From the IMG/VR virus record IMGVR_UViG_3300030116_007557, positions 710 through 28,847 of that record: a stretch of 28,138 bases of DNA; one strand, given 5' to 3'. The position numbers and the translations under genes were made by a program. Below the pieces are notes generated by a model. That model saw only the letters and a list, made by a program, of their open reading frames with translations, searched no databases and was not told where the DNA came from. This document shows positions 7,452 to 15,063 of the stretch, one piece after another. Every line of letters begins with the position of its first letter. Position 1 is the stretch's first letter. This DNA is from a virus.

Positions 7452-8118
7452 TACTGCTTGCGTTCTTAAAATAACTGAAAAAGGTATTAGTAGCTTATTA
7501 ACAGCGGCTGATAATACTCTTATTTTATTTTCTCGTTATAATGCTGATTTAGGTGTAGATAAAAATATTAATTTAAATATTCCTGATTTAAATCGTCTAT
7601 CAAAGATGATTCAATGCATACCTGGAGATAGTATAGAATTAGACGTTTATGACTCTGTTATTAAGTTTGAATCGAAAGATGTAAGATTTAATTACTATCT
7701 TCTTGATGATGGTATTATAGAGACACCTCCGCTAAGTGAGCAAAAGATTAAAGAGATTGAGTATAATACTAATTTTAAATTACCTTATGAAACTTTAATA
7801 GGTTTAATTAAGAGTAGTTCATTTGTAGTAGATATACATAAAGTATATTTCTTTACTAAAGAAGGTGCTATATATGCTGAAGTAAACGATAAAAAGAGAC
7901 AAAATATAGATAATATATGTCTTAAGTTATCAGATAATTATAATGGTGATCAAATTACAACTCCATTACCTATGAGCCTTGAAACTATAAGACTACTTGG
8001 TTCTGCTAGATCAGAAAATATTGATGTACTTATTAATAATAAGTTGAATGTTATGATGTTCGGCGTCAATAATAACGATATTAAATTAACATATATAGTA
8101 TCAGGATTAGTAAAATAA
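7384..8118 (+). CDS. 45: Sliding clamp, T4 gp45-like
   Basis: Trimeric DNA polymerase processivity clamp; in T4 it also activates late transcription. The 244 residues compare with 228 in T4. The opening MKLKIPNKTEFVNRFLNQI followed by INTACVLKITEKGI resembles T4 MKLSKDTTALLKNF then INSGIMLKSG, and the chain then alternates short strands (INLNIPDLNRLSKMI, SIELDVYDSVIKFES) in the two-domain clamp pattern. I prefer ATG 7384 to the TTG at 7381. The first 68 nt overlap the end of the proline-rich gene in another frame. Identity to T4 is low, but fold pattern, length and context agree. Confidence 0.75.
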   Translation: MKLKIPNKTEFVNRFLNQISKINTACVLKITEKGISSLLTAADNTLILFSRYNADLGVDKNINLNIPDLNRLSKMIQCIPGDSIELDVYDSVIKFESKDVRFNYYLLDDGIIETPPLSEQKIKEIEYNTNFKLPYETLIGLIKSSSFVVDIHKVYFFTKEGAIYAEVNDKKRQNIDNICLKLSDNYNGDQITTPLPMSLETIRLLGSARSENIDVLINNKLNVMMFGVNNNDIKLTYIVSGLVK

Positions 8119-8119
8119 T

Positions 8120-8452
8120 ATGCCAAAGAATAAAACTCACACACAAGGTTATTTCATTAAAAGGTTGCGAGATAGCGGTTATTATGTTATAAGACTTTTT
8201 GATAAATACTCACAATCTGATCCAAGGCGCTGGACAATCGTTATTAATCCTAATAATGAAACTGTGTTTATTACATGCTACAGGGATAAATTTGGTAACT
8301 CTTATTTTGAATTTAATGATGGTGGTAAAAAATTTGCTAAAAACTTCCAGCTAACTACTGATTCCTTAGAAGTTGTCATGGTACATTTAAATGAAAGAGG
8401 CATTACAGGTAGTAATCCACTAAATAATTTAAGCCATGCCTCAAGAGAATAA
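8120..8452 (+). CDS. Unknown 110-residue basic protein
   Basis: Not recognised. The start lies one base after the clamp stop. The protein is basic at the N-terminus (MPKNKTHTQGYFIKRLRDSG) and then looks like a small alpha/beta domain with strands YYVIRLFDKY, WTIVINPNNETVFITCYR and YFEFNDGGKKF. A single compact cytosolic domain is likely. Its last 17 nt overlap the next gene, which suggests the two are made together. In T4 the clamp gene is followed by the clamp-loader genes 44 and 62, but nothing here resembles an AAA+ protein. Confidence 0.7.
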   Translation: MPKNKTHTQGYFIKRLRDSGYYVIRLFDKYSQSDPRRWTIVINPNNETVFITCYRDKFGNSYFEFNDGGKKFAKNFQLTTDSLEVVMVHLNERGITGSNPLNNLSHASRE

Positions 8453-8753
8453 TGATCATAATGCCGATGGGGAAGATAGCTTGGAGCGTTTATCAGAAAT
8501 GTTTGATAAATTAGCTACTGATAAATCTCAAGAAGAAAAAGATTTACAAATTGAAAATCTTTGTGGTAAAGTTGAAGAAGTCTTATCTACGTATATGATT
8601 ATAGGGTATAGTGTAGATGGGGAACCTGTTACTGTAACTTACGCGAAAAATAAAAAAGATAGCGATGCACTAGCACATCTTTTTAATAGACAGATTGCTA
8701 ATTCCTATTATGGTTCAGGCGGTAATAATAGTGGCAATTCTGAGCCACTATAA
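8436..8753 (+). CDS. Unknown 105-residue acidic protein
   Basis: Not recognised. The N-terminal half is acidic and helical (GEDSLERLSEMFDKLAT, then KDLQIENLCGKVEEVL); the second half has a short beta segment (YMIIGYSVDGEPVTVTYA), a helix (DSDALAHLFNRQI) and a glycine/asparagine-rich tail. No membrane segment or signal peptide. It overlaps the preceding gene by 17 nt and ends 12 nt before the sugar-reductase gene. Confidence 0.7.
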   Translation: MPQENNDHNADGEDSLERLSEMFDKLATDKSQEEKDLQIENLCGKVEEVLSTYMIIGYSVDGEPVTVTYAKNKKDSDALAHLFNRQIANSYYGSGGNNSGNSEPL

Positions 8754-8765
8754 TAATATGTATAT

Positions 8766-9641
8766 ATGAATGTTTTAATTTTAGGTAAGGGCTATATAGG
8801 TTCCTATCTTGAAAAATACCTTAAAACATGCTCCTCAAAGCTTAAAGATGTTCGTATTGTTTCTCGTGATTTGTGTGACTATAGTACAGTAACCGGATTG
8901 CACGATCTTATGGAACAAAAATGGGTTGATTTTATTATTAACTGTAGCGGCTTTACTGGTAAACCAAATGTTGATGCATGTGAAGATGCAAAAGACTTAT
9001 GTTGGGATTTAAATGTTACAGTACCTAGTCGCATTGCACAAGTTTGTCTAGAGAATAATATTCCTTTCGGTCAAGTTAGTAGTGGATGTATATATACTGG
9101 TTATGAAAAAGAATATTCTGAAACAGATATACCTAACTTTGGTTTATATAATAATGAAAGTAGTTTTTATAGTAAATCAAAACATGCATGTGAATTAGCA
9201 TTAGCTGATAAAAATGCCTATATATGGAGAATAAGAATGCCATTCTGTAACACGTGGTCTCCTAAAAATATTTTAACTAAGATATATAAATATGACAAGC
9301 TAATAAGTATGCCAAACTCATTAACTAATGTTAATGACTTGTGTAAGTATATCTATAAATTTATTGAAAGAGAATATACTAAAGAACGACTTCCAACTGG
9401 TATTTATAATGTAGTTAATGAAGGTAGTTTAAATGCGCGTAGTATAGTAGAAATGATGATGGATCATTGCATTAAAAATCCTAATTGGCAATTTATTAAT
9501 TATAATGAGTTAGATATCAAAGCAAACAGATCTAATTGTGTTTTATCACAAGATAAAAATAAACAATATGGTATTGACTTACCTGATGCAAGAGAATCCG
9601 TCAATAAAGCATTACAAGAAATGTCAAAAATAACAATATGA
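8766..9641 (+). CDS. RmlD-like NAD(P)-dependent sugar reductase/epimerase
   Basis: Short-chain dehydrogenase of the extended type. The nucleotide-binding loop GKGYIG is at 7-12, DFIINCSGFTGKPNVDACE resembles the INxAAYTxVDxxE segment of dTDP-4-dehydrorhamnose reductase, the active-site Ser is in VSSGCIYTG (104-112), and Tyr135/Lys139 form the YxxxK pair. At 291 residues it has the usual RmlD length. RmlD reduces dTDP-4-dehydro-rhamnose with NADPH; here the exact sugar is not determinable, because the 3,5-epimerase RmlC is not visible in the window. ATGA overlap with rmlB indicates coupled expression and a shared pathway. Confidence 0.75.
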   Translation: MNVLILGKGYIGSYLEKYLKTCSSKLKDVRIVSRDLCDYSTVTGLHDLMEQKWVDFIINCSGFTGKPNVDACEDAKDLCWDLNVTVPSRIAQVCLENNIPFGQVSSGCIYTGYEKEYSETDIPNFGLYNNESSFYSKSKHACELALADKNAYIWRIRMPFCNTWSPKNILTKIYKYDKLISMPNSLTNVNDLCKYIYKFIEREYTKERLPTGIYNVVNEGSLNARSIVEMMMDHCIKNPNWQFINYNELDIKANRSNCVLSQDKNKQYGIDLPDARESVNKALQEMSKITI

Positions 9642-10618
9642 AATGTGTAGTAACAGGTGGATATGGATTTATAGGTAGTAATTTTGTTAAATACCTTTAT
9701 GAAAATACCGATGATGAAATATACATCGTCGATACAATGACTTATGCGGCATCATTTTCGAATATTGAGAAAGAAATACAAGAATCGGGTCGTGTTCATA
9801 GTATCTATGTTGATATTGCTAAAATTAATTGTGCTAATGATTCATTTTATTCTAAAATAGAGGGTTGTGATGTAATATATCATTTTGCGGCAGAGAGTCA
9901 TGTAGATAATAGCATTTCCGGTCCGGGAATTTTTATTGATACTAATATTAAAGGTACATTTAATCTTTTAGAGGTGGCAAAAAAGCACAATATTAAGTTT
10001 GTACATGTATCAACAGATGAAGTATATGGAATGCTTGATACTTATGACGATCCATTTACAGAAAAAACTAATTTAGATCCAAGCTCTGTATATTCGGCAT
10101 CAAAAGCAAGTTCTGATTTGCTCGTAAAGGCATATAATACTACATATGGTGTTGATACTGTTATAACACGGTGTACGAATAACTATGGCCCGCGACAACA
10201 CGTAGAAAAACTGTTACCTAAAGTGATAACTAATGCGTTAACAAAAAAATCAATTCCTGTTTATGGAAAAGGTTTAAATATTCGGGAATGGATCCATGTT
10301 GAGGACCATTGCTCTGGAATATTGGCAGCTAGCACTGCAAAACATAAGGATAATGTGTTTAATATTGGTTCTGGCGTAGAAATAACAAATATTGATTTAG
10401 TTAAGAAAGTTCTTGACATTATTGGAGAATCATATACACTTATTGAGTACGTAGAAGATAGATTAGGTCATGATTTTCGTTATGCTATGAATAGTGACAG
10501 GCTACGTAAGGTTACTGACTGGAAACCTAAGTATGATACAGAAAATTTTGTCAAAGGTCTCGAGCTTACTGTCGAATGGTACAGAGCCAAAGAGCAAGAT
10601 GATTTACGCAGTAAATAG
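9638..10618 (+). CDS. rmlB: dTDP-glucose 4,6-dehydratase
   Basis: Converts dTDP-glucose to dTDP-4-keto-6-deoxyglucose, the common precursor of dTDP-rhamnose and many deoxysugars. All hallmarks are present in 326 residues: TGGYGFIG at 6-13 (NAD binding), HFAAESHVD at 82-90, the catalytic Thr-Asp-Glu in STDEVYG at 125-131, Tyr152/Lys156 in VYSASK, RCTNNYGPRQ, GLNIREWIHVEDH and DRLGHDFRYA. It is therefore very likely active. It is slightly shorter than bacterial RmlB (about 350-360). It overlaps the RmlD-like gene before it and the small gene after it (20 nt). Confidence 0.93.
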   Translation: MKCVVTGGYGFIGSNFVKYLYENTDDEIYIVDTMTYAASFSNIEKEIQESGRVHSIYVDIAKINCANDSFYSKIEGCDVIYHFAAESHVDNSISGPGIFIDTNIKGTFNLLEVAKKHNIKFVHVSTDEVYGMLDTYDDPFTEKTNLDPSSVYSASKASSDLLVKAYNTTYGVDTVITRCTNNYGPRQHVEKLLPKVITNALTKKSIPVYGKGLNIREWIHVEDHCSGILAASTAKHKDNVFNIGSGVEITNIDLVKKVLDIIGESYTLIEYVEDRLGHDFRYAMNSDRLRKVTDWKPKYDTENFVKGLELTVEWYRAKEQDDLRSK

Positions 10619-10826
10619 CGGAGATTATCTTGGTGAGTTTTTTGTTTATATGGAATCTAATGAAAATGAGTATAGATTTCTTTCCTTACCTAAAATGCAG
10701 CTGAGAAAAGTACCTAAAGATAAATTTAAATTTGCAATTGATAATAAAGTACTTGAATTAGTTGAGAAGTTACCATCTGAAACATACGAAGTATGTAAAG
10801 CCCAATATGAAAACATTAATAATTGA
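10599..10826 (+). CDS. Unknown 75-residue protein
   Basis: The open frame extends upstream to 10494, but that part lies inside rmlB. The ATG at 10599 gives MIYAVNSGDYLGEFFVYME, with beta strands followed by a basic segment (MQLRKVPKDKFKF) and a C-terminal helix. Overlaps of about 20 nt with rmlB and 20 nt with rnh fit this start and suggest translational coupling. A small cytosolic domain of unknown role; no enzyme motif is visible. Confidence 0.65.
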   Translation: MIYAVNSGDYLGEFFVYMESNENEYRFLSLPKMQLRKVPKDKFKFAIDNKVLELVEKLPSETYEVCKAQYENINN

Positions 10827-11712
10827 TAGTAGCAATTTAATTTACCGTATATGGTGGATTAATAAGGCTAAGAATCTTTCAGATAATGATGATACATTTA
10901 CTGTGTATATGTTTCTTAGATCTCTCCGTTCATATGTACAGAGATATCCATGTGATAGAATTGTAAGTGTTTGGGATAAACGTTTATCATACCCGGAAAA
11001 AAATTTCCGAAAGGAATATAGTGAAGGAGATTATAAAGGTACAAGATCTCATGATAACGTTGAGGAAGTTTACAGGCATACAGATAAAATCGTAAACTTA
11101 TTAGAGTCACTTGGTGTGTATAATATGTTTCCTGATCGGATGGAAGGAGATGATGTAGTAGCTTGGTTATCAGATCAAGATGGTGAAAGCGTTATTGTGT
11201 CTGCGGATCAAGACATGTATCAATTGATTACTAGCTCAACTAAAGTTTACAACCCAATTAAAAAAGTAGAAGTTAATAACATTAATTTTGAAGATGTAAC
11301 AGGTGTTAGTATCGATAATTATGTTTTATATAAGTCTCTTATAGGAGATAAGTCCGATAATATTAAAGGTCTACCACGCGTTGGTAAGAAGACAGCATTA
11401 AAGTATATAAGCAATTGGGATAAAACTTTAAAGAAGCTAACCGAGAGCAATCTTCAGCAAGTAAAAGATAATATTACGTTAATGGATCTAAGATATGGAT
11501 ATAATTATTATGATACGGAAGTAATATCATATAAAAAACAATACAAAGAACAAGAAGATATTGTTTATGATAAAAATGCTTTCCTTAAGTTATGTAAAGA
11601 ACATAATCTTCATAATATTTCGAAAGATGTTAATTGGAGTGATTGTTTTAGTCATGGAGTTGAAGATGCCGTAGTTTCTGTTATTGAAGCTTTGGGGCTA
11701 CAGAATAAATAA
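10807..11712 (+). CDS. rnh: RNase H / 5'-3' exonuclease, T4 Rnh (FEN-1 family)
   Basis: Flap-endonuclease-family nuclease that removes RNA primers from Okazaki fragments. The ATG at 10807 (MKTLIIDSSNLIYRI) gives 301 residues against 305 in T4. Metal-binding acids are in place: Asp7 in LIIDSS, Asp57 in VWDKR, EGDD at 113-116, SADQD at 132-136 and GDKSDN at 180-185. They are followed by the helix-three-turn-helix DNA-binding segment (IKGLPRVGKKTALKYI). The lysine- and arginine-rich arch region (about 58-80) is present. A frame continuing upstream to 10762 is rejected because it would lie inside the previous gene and add non-family residues. Confidence 0.9.
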   Translation: MKTLIIDSSNLIYRIWWINKAKNLSDNDDTFTVYMFLRSLRSYVQRYPCDRIVSVWDKRLSYPEKNFRKEYSEGDYKGTRSHDNVEEVYRHTDKIVNLLESLGVYNMFPDRMEGDDVVAWLSDQDGESVIVSADQDMYQLITSSTKVYNPIKKVEVNNINFEDVTGVSIDNYVLYKSLIGDKSDNIKGLPRVGKKTALKYISNWDKTLKKLTESNLQQVKDNITLMDLRYGYNYYDTEVISYKKQYKEQEDIVYDKNAFLKLCKEHNLHNISKDVNWSDCFSHGVEDAVVSVIEALGLQNK

Positions 11713-11717
11713 TATAT

Positions 11718-11900
11718 ATGCCGGATTACGTACAGCTTAAAAAGATTGTTTCTCCATTTAGCGGTGAGATGTGTACACCTAAAACTAAGCAACTAGACTA
11801 TGGAGATAGAATTGTCACTGAAGCTTATTGGTATTGCCCACGAACTGGTAAGTTCGTACATAAGGGTGTAGTAAGTGATGAGCCAAAGAAAAAAGACTAG
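11718..11900 (+). CDS. Unknown 60-residue protein
   Basis: A very short protein (MPDYVQLKKIVSPFSGEMC...), with mixed beta content, two cysteines (Cys19 and Cys40, the second in WYCPRTGKF) and a lysine-rich end. The SGEMC and YCPRTG segments recall half of a zinc ribbon, but two Cys pairs are not present. It starts five bases after the rnh stop with no clear Shine-Dalgarno. Accepted because it fills the gap exactly and continues the strand; function unknown. Confidence 0.6.
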   Translation: MPDYVQLKKIVSPFSGEMCTPKTKQLDYGDRIVTEAYWYCPRTGKFVHKGVVSDEPKKKD

Positions 11901-11934
11901 TTGTTTTTCCTTATTATTCACTTAGAATAAATAT

Positions 11935-12951
11935 GTGATTCTACCCGAAGAATACGTATCGCAAAAGTTCTATCAGCTTGCCGGTTATGTTAAGCATAAG
12001 CGTTATAATAACGTGTATGAAGGTGGCTGTCCGATATGTAGAGAGGGTAAAAGCTGGGGTAGAAAGCGCCGGTTGTATTATATAGCGAAACAAAATTATA
12101 TCTTTTGTCATAATTGTGGATGGACAGGTGACCCGGTAAAGTTTATTCAAGAAGTTGAAGGTATTACCTTTAAAGAGATTATAGCAGAAGCTAAAGACTA
12201 TGATGTAATACCAATTCAAGAAGAAGAAGCAGTTAAAAAGTATAAAGAGACTGAAACACTACCTACTGATTCAATTAATTTAATGGATTCAAACCAGGTA
12301 GATTATTTTAAAGATAATAAAATAGTTCAAACAGCTCTTTCTTATATAAAAGAAAGAAAGCTAGATACTGCTATTAACAAACCAAAAAGTATGTGGTTAA
12401 GCTTAAAAGATTATACACATAAAAACAGACTAGTACTTCCATTTTATGATTTAGATAATAAGATAGTGTTCTATCAAACAAGAACCTTACTTAAGGAAGA
12501 CAATAAGCTACCTAAATATCTTTCAAAGATAGGAAGTGAGAAGTCGCTTTTTAATATTAATAATATAGATCCTAGTATTGATAAAATTTTTATAGCTGAA
12601 GGTCCTATTGATGCTTGCTTCATAAAAAATTGCGTTGCTGTAGCTGGTATTCAAGAGTCAAGTGAAACAACATTTACAAGTAAGCAGGATAAGCAATTAG
12701 ATAGATTTAAATTTCACGATAAGATATGGGTATTAGATTCTCAATATCAAGATAGAGCAGCAAAGCTAAAGACTAGAAAGCTTATTGAGCAATATCAATC
12801 AGTTTTTATATGGCCTGAAAAATATGGTACAGCATTTAAAGACTTTAATGATATGTGTTTGGGTCTAGGTATAAGCGAAGTCCCGTATAAGTTTATACTC
12901 GATAATACCTATACGGGACCTAAAGCTATGCTTAAACTGGGCAGTATTTAG
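11935..12951 (+). CDS. 61: DNA primase, T4 gp61
   Basis: Makes RNA primers for lagging-strand synthesis together with gp41. The 338 residues match T4 gp61 (342). An N-terminal zinc-binding domain has Cys32, Cys35 (CPIC), Cys58 and Cys61 (CHNC). The TOPRIM part shows IFIAEGPIDACF with Glu222, IWVLDSQ with Asp268, and KDFNDM with Asp303/Asp306. The start is GTG at 11935, since the preceding ATG (11933) runs straight into TGA and no later ATG exists before the zinc domain. The C-terminal coding end contains a perfect 10-bp inverted repeat. The stop TAG overlaps the stop of the convergent minus-strand gene. Confidence 0.92.
   Translation: MILPEEYVSQKFYQLAGYVKHKRYNNVYEGGCPICREGKSWGRKRRLYYIAKQNYIFCHNCGWTGDPVKFIQEVEGITFKEIIAEAKDYDVIPIQEEEAVKKYKETETLPTDSINLMDSNQVDYFKDNKIVQTALSYIKERKLDTAINKPKSMWLSLKDYTHKNRLVLPFYDLDNKIVFYQTRTLLKEDNKLPKYLSKIGSEKSLFNINNIDPSIDKIFIAEGPIDACFIKNCVAVAGIQESSETTFTSKQDKQLDRFKFHDKIWVLDSQYQDRAAKLKTRKLIEQYQSVFIWPEKYGTAFKDFNDMCLGLGISEVPYKFILDNTYTGPKAMLKLGSI
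12880..12919. repeat. Perfect 10-bp inverted repeat (hairpin) at the end of gp61
   Basis: GTCCCGTATA at 12880-12889 and its exact reverse complement TATACGGGAC at 12910-12919 flank a 20-nt loop, all within coding sequence and about 30 nt before the two convergent stop codons. No T-run follows on either strand, so it is not a classical terminator; it could slow polymerase or protect transcript ends. Confidence 0.6.
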
Positions 12952-13343
12952 ATAGACCCTTGATTACGCAATCTAAGATGTCTAGCTGCGCTACCTTGAT
13001 TACCTTTATATGAATCTTCTTTAGTAATTGCAACACCTTTACCAATAGCTTCTACTATACCAGGTGTAAATGTAATTCTTGCTGGCTGTTGAGCTGCACA
13101 AAGAGTATCATATGTTGATGCATATGTAATAGCACTAATTGTGTAAAGAGTGTCTGCACTACCGGGCAAGAAGAAAGTATCATTTACCTTCCAGTTAGCA
13201 CGGCCTACACCATCTGAATCGTCCTTCGCAAACGAACTTACAAGCATCGCTGTTGAGTTATAAGCGAACGCGCCAGAAGTATTGGCTGTTATCGTATCAG
13301 TTGATTGCCCATCGTTAAAATTATTTGTCCAGTTTACTGCCAT
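12948..13343 (-). CDS. Unknown late protein, probably virion-associated
   Basis: Not recognised. The 131 residues are rich in Ser, Thr, Ala, Asn and Gly (MAVNWTNNFNDGQSTDTITA, then FAYNSTAMLVSSFAKDD) with a beta-strand character typical of phage structural or decoration proteins, and the C-terminus is basic (AARHLRLRNQGSI). A late box lies 8 nt before the ATG, so it is expressed late. Its TAA shares bases with the gp61 stop on the other strand. The structural role is inference from composition and promoter. Confidence 0.7.
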   Translation of the reverse strand: MAVNWTNNFNDGQSTDTITANTSGAFAYNSTAMLVSSFAKDDSDGVGRANWKVNDTFFLPGSADTLYTISAITYASTYDTLCAAQQPARITFTPGIVEAIGKGVAITKEDSYKGNQGSAARHLRLRNQGSI

Positions 13344-13351
13344 AACGTAAA

Positions 13352-13359
13352 TATTTATG
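13352..13359 (-). promoter_or_regulatory. T4-type late promoter box CATAAATA
   Basis: Reads CATAAATA on the minus strand, 8 nt before the ATG of the 131-residue gene. Using the T4 rule (box at -13 to -6) transcription would start about 3 nt before the start codon. Confidence 0.65.
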
Positions 13360-13374
13360 TTTTAAAGAGGTATT

Positions 13375-13788
13375 TTATTCAGAGTCTGAAGATAAAAGAT
13401 AAGCTTTTAGAGATTCAGATAATGCTCTTAAGTCTTGAGCGATTCTACCAATCTTTTTAGTCTCGCTTCTAGCAATATCAGCATAAAGAGTTTCGCAAGC
13501 TGAGTTATTTAGCTGGGACTGTATTGATTCAGCGCCAAGACCATTCATATACTCACTAAAGTCGTCAATTTGTTGAATCCATTGTTGTAAAGATTCCATT
13601 TGCCCAGCATTTTCCATATTTTTAGCATCTGCTACAGGATCTGCATCAGGTTGTACATCATCATATGCGTCAGGTGGGGTATTAGGATCTAAGTCAGCCG
13701 CTGCTGCTTGAGCATCAACATCCGGAGCGTCTGCTACTTCTTGTTCAAGCAAGACATTAAAGCGTTTACTATAGAGATTCTGTGACAT
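13375..13788 (-). CDS. Unknown acidic late protein
   Basis: Not recognised. It opens MSQNLYSKRFNVLLEQEV and continues with an Ala/Asp/Pro-rich acidic stretch (about 18-58, for example DVDAQAAAADLDPNTPPDAY) and a helical C-terminal half (MESLQQWIQQIDDFSEYM, RIAQDLRALSESLKAYL). This looks like a flexible acidic region joined to a helical bundle, as in head-core or scaffold components, but there is no specific motif. A perfect TATAAATA precedes it, and a gene for another late helical protein diverges from the same intergenic region. Confidence 0.7.
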   Translation of the reverse strand: MSQNLYSKRFNVLLEQEVADAPDVDAQAAAADLDPNTPPDAYDDVQPDADPVADAKNMENAGQMESLQQWIQQIDDFSEYMNGLGAESIQSQLNNSACETLYADIARSETKKIGRIAQDLRALSESLKAYLLSSDSE

Positions 13789-13796
13789 ATTATAAT

Positions 13797-13804
13797 TATT
13801 TATA
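13797..13804 (-). promoter_or_regulatory. T4-type late promoter box TATAAATA (perfect)
   Basis: Exact T4 late consensus on the minus strand, 8 nt before the ATG at 13788. It is back to back with a plus-strand box at 13814 in a 39-bp divergent intergenic region. No Shine-Dalgarno lies between box and start. Confidence 0.8.
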
Positions 13805-13813
13805 GCTAGAAAG

Positions 13814-13821
13814 GATAAATA
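13814..13821 (+). promoter_or_regulatory. T4-type late promoter box GATAAATA
   Basis: GATAAATA six bases before ATG 13828. The predicted start point (6 nt after the box) would be 13827, giving an essentially leaderless transcript. Confidence 0.65.
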
Positions 13822-13827
13822 ATTAAA

Positions 13828-14217
13828 ATGTCTAAAAAAATCTTATCAGAAGATAGAAAGCAAGTATCGGATCAATGGGCAACAGGCATGTCTGGCAGAA
13901 GTGCAGGCCCGCAACCAATGACTTTATTAGATATTCTTAAGAAAGATGCACAATTTAAAGGTACTGATGGTCAAGCACCATCTCTCATGCCATACCCTAC
14001 TGAGAGTTTAGTTGAGCTATTAAGCGATCTTTACGTAAAAGCAACAGATGTACAATCAACTATAAAATTAGTTGGTAATAATCCAGTTTTAAGAGATAGA
14101 GAAAAAGCCGAAAAACAACTAAAGGCTATTTTACGTAAAGCTGAACTTATTAAAAGAATTATTAAATTAATGGGTAAAGATGTAGATAATTTTGTAGTTG
14201 ATAAGCAAAGCAAATAA
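13828..14217 (+). CDS. Unknown late helical protein
   Basis: Not recognised. Of 129 residues the first 60 are polar and probably extended (MSKKILSEDRKQVSDQW, QAPSLMPYPTESL), and the rest is a charged helical region (LVELLSDLYVKATDVQSTIK, REKAEKQLKAILRKAELIKR) that may form a helical hairpin. No membrane segment. It is first in a five-gene plus-strand late unit (to 15601) driven by the box at 13814. Confidence 0.7.
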   Translation: MSKKILSEDRKQVSDQWATGMSGRSAGPQPMTLLDILKKDAQFKGTDGQAPSLMPYPTESLVELLSDLYVKATDVQSTIKLVGNNPVLRDREKAEKQLKAILRKAELIKRIIKLMGKDVDNFVVDKQSK

Positions 14218-14231
14218 TCTATAATTAATAC

Positions 14232-14657
14232 GTGCTACAATCACTAGTTAGATCTCTTGGAATAACCTTCGTCGTAAGCGGTATTGTTGCGTATTTTCTT
14301 ACTCATTTTGACATTTTATTCCTTAAGTCATTTCTTCTTACAACACTCGTACAATTTTTAGCATGGTATGGTATAGGTTATATTAATGAAGCAAAAACTA
14401 ATGCTAGGAATAGAGAAATTGAAGCAGACATGTATAAAGAATTTTCAAAACAGTTTGCTGAAGTTAATTGTGCTTTTTGTAGTACTAAGAACAACGTACC
14501 AATTGTTATAACTGGAACAAATGAGTTTGAATGTAACACATGCGGTAAAAGGACGGCAGTTTATGTAAATTTAGAAGTAGCTCAAACAACGACACCTGTG
14601 GAAGATCCTACAGAAAAAATTATTGAAAAGATAACACAAGATGGAACCGGAAATTAG
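14232..14657 (+). CDS. Membrane-anchored zinc-ribbon protein
   Basis: The frame begins with GTG at 14232 (MLQSLVRSLGITFVVSG). Two hydrophobic segments, about 9-24 (GITFVVSGIVAYFLTH) and 28-50 (ILFLKSFLLTTLVQFLAWYGIGY), form a likely membrane hairpin. A charged helix follows (ARNREIEADMYKEFSKQF), then a zinc-ribbon pattern with CAFC at about 80-83 and CNTC at about 100-103. The soluble ribbon would face the cytoplasm if both segments cross. The family name is unknown to me; a membrane anchor for a virion-assembly or host-takeover step is speculation. It lies 14 nt after the preceding gene and overlaps the next by 17 nt. Confidence 0.75.
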   Translation: MLQSLVRSLGITFVVSGIVAYFLTHFDILFLKSFLLTTLVQFLAWYGIGYINEAKTNARNREIEADMYKEFSKQFAEVNCAFCSTKNNVPIVITGTNEFECNTCGKRTAVYVNLEVAQTTTPVEDPTEKIIEKITQDGTGN

Positions 14658-15063
14658 ATCAAGTACATACATACCTCCTGTTAAAACTATTTCAAAAGAA
14701 CTTACACCTAGTGAAGTAGAACAATATTTTGTAGATTTGTGGAAGAAGATAGATTCGGATTACGCAAAAGATTTTAAGAGGGGTATGCTAGTATCCAAAT
14801 CTCAAGCCGGTAAATCAACTGATGCCGAAAAAACTATGAGAGCTATATTTTCTCTATATCTTTACTCAATAAAAGAAAAAATTAACGAACTAGACAGTGA
14901 ACGAGATAAAGAAATATTCTCAAAACAAGTGCACGAACTAGATAAAGTTATGGATAGCCTTTTACAAATGAGTTCGGCGCTAGATTTAAATATTGATAGA
15001 AAAGACTTGCTTCCTTCCTTGAATGGGTATATACTAGAAACTACATCTAGGATTAAATTATGA
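14641..15063 (+). CDS. Unknown 140-residue helical protein
   Basis: Not recognised. Almost entirely alpha-helical and charged (SEVEQYFVDLWKKIDSDYAK, then IKEKINELDSERDKEIF and VHELDKVMDSLLQM), with a short unstructured start (MEPEIRSSTYIPPVKT). No catalytic motif, signal or membrane segment. It overlaps the zinc-ribbon gene by 17 nt and ends in an ATGA overlap with the next gene, so it is part of the same late operon. Confidence 0.7.
   Translation: MEPEIRSSTYIPPVKTISKELTPSEVEQYFVDLWKKIDSDYAKDFKRGMLVSKSQAGKSTDAEKTMRAIFSLYLYSIKEKINELDSERDKEIFSKQVHELDKVMDSLLQMSSALDLNIDRKDLLPSLNGYILETTSRIKL

Noticed and set aside
48-8207. GATAAATA matches inside early genes (near 48-55 and near 8200)
   Set aside because: Neither is placed before a start codon; treated as chance matches.
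11926-11933. AATAAATA one base before the gp61 GTG, as a late promoter
   Set aside because: With T4 spacing transcription would start inside gp61, and gp61 belongs to the early module; such boxes are expected by chance in AT-rich DNA.
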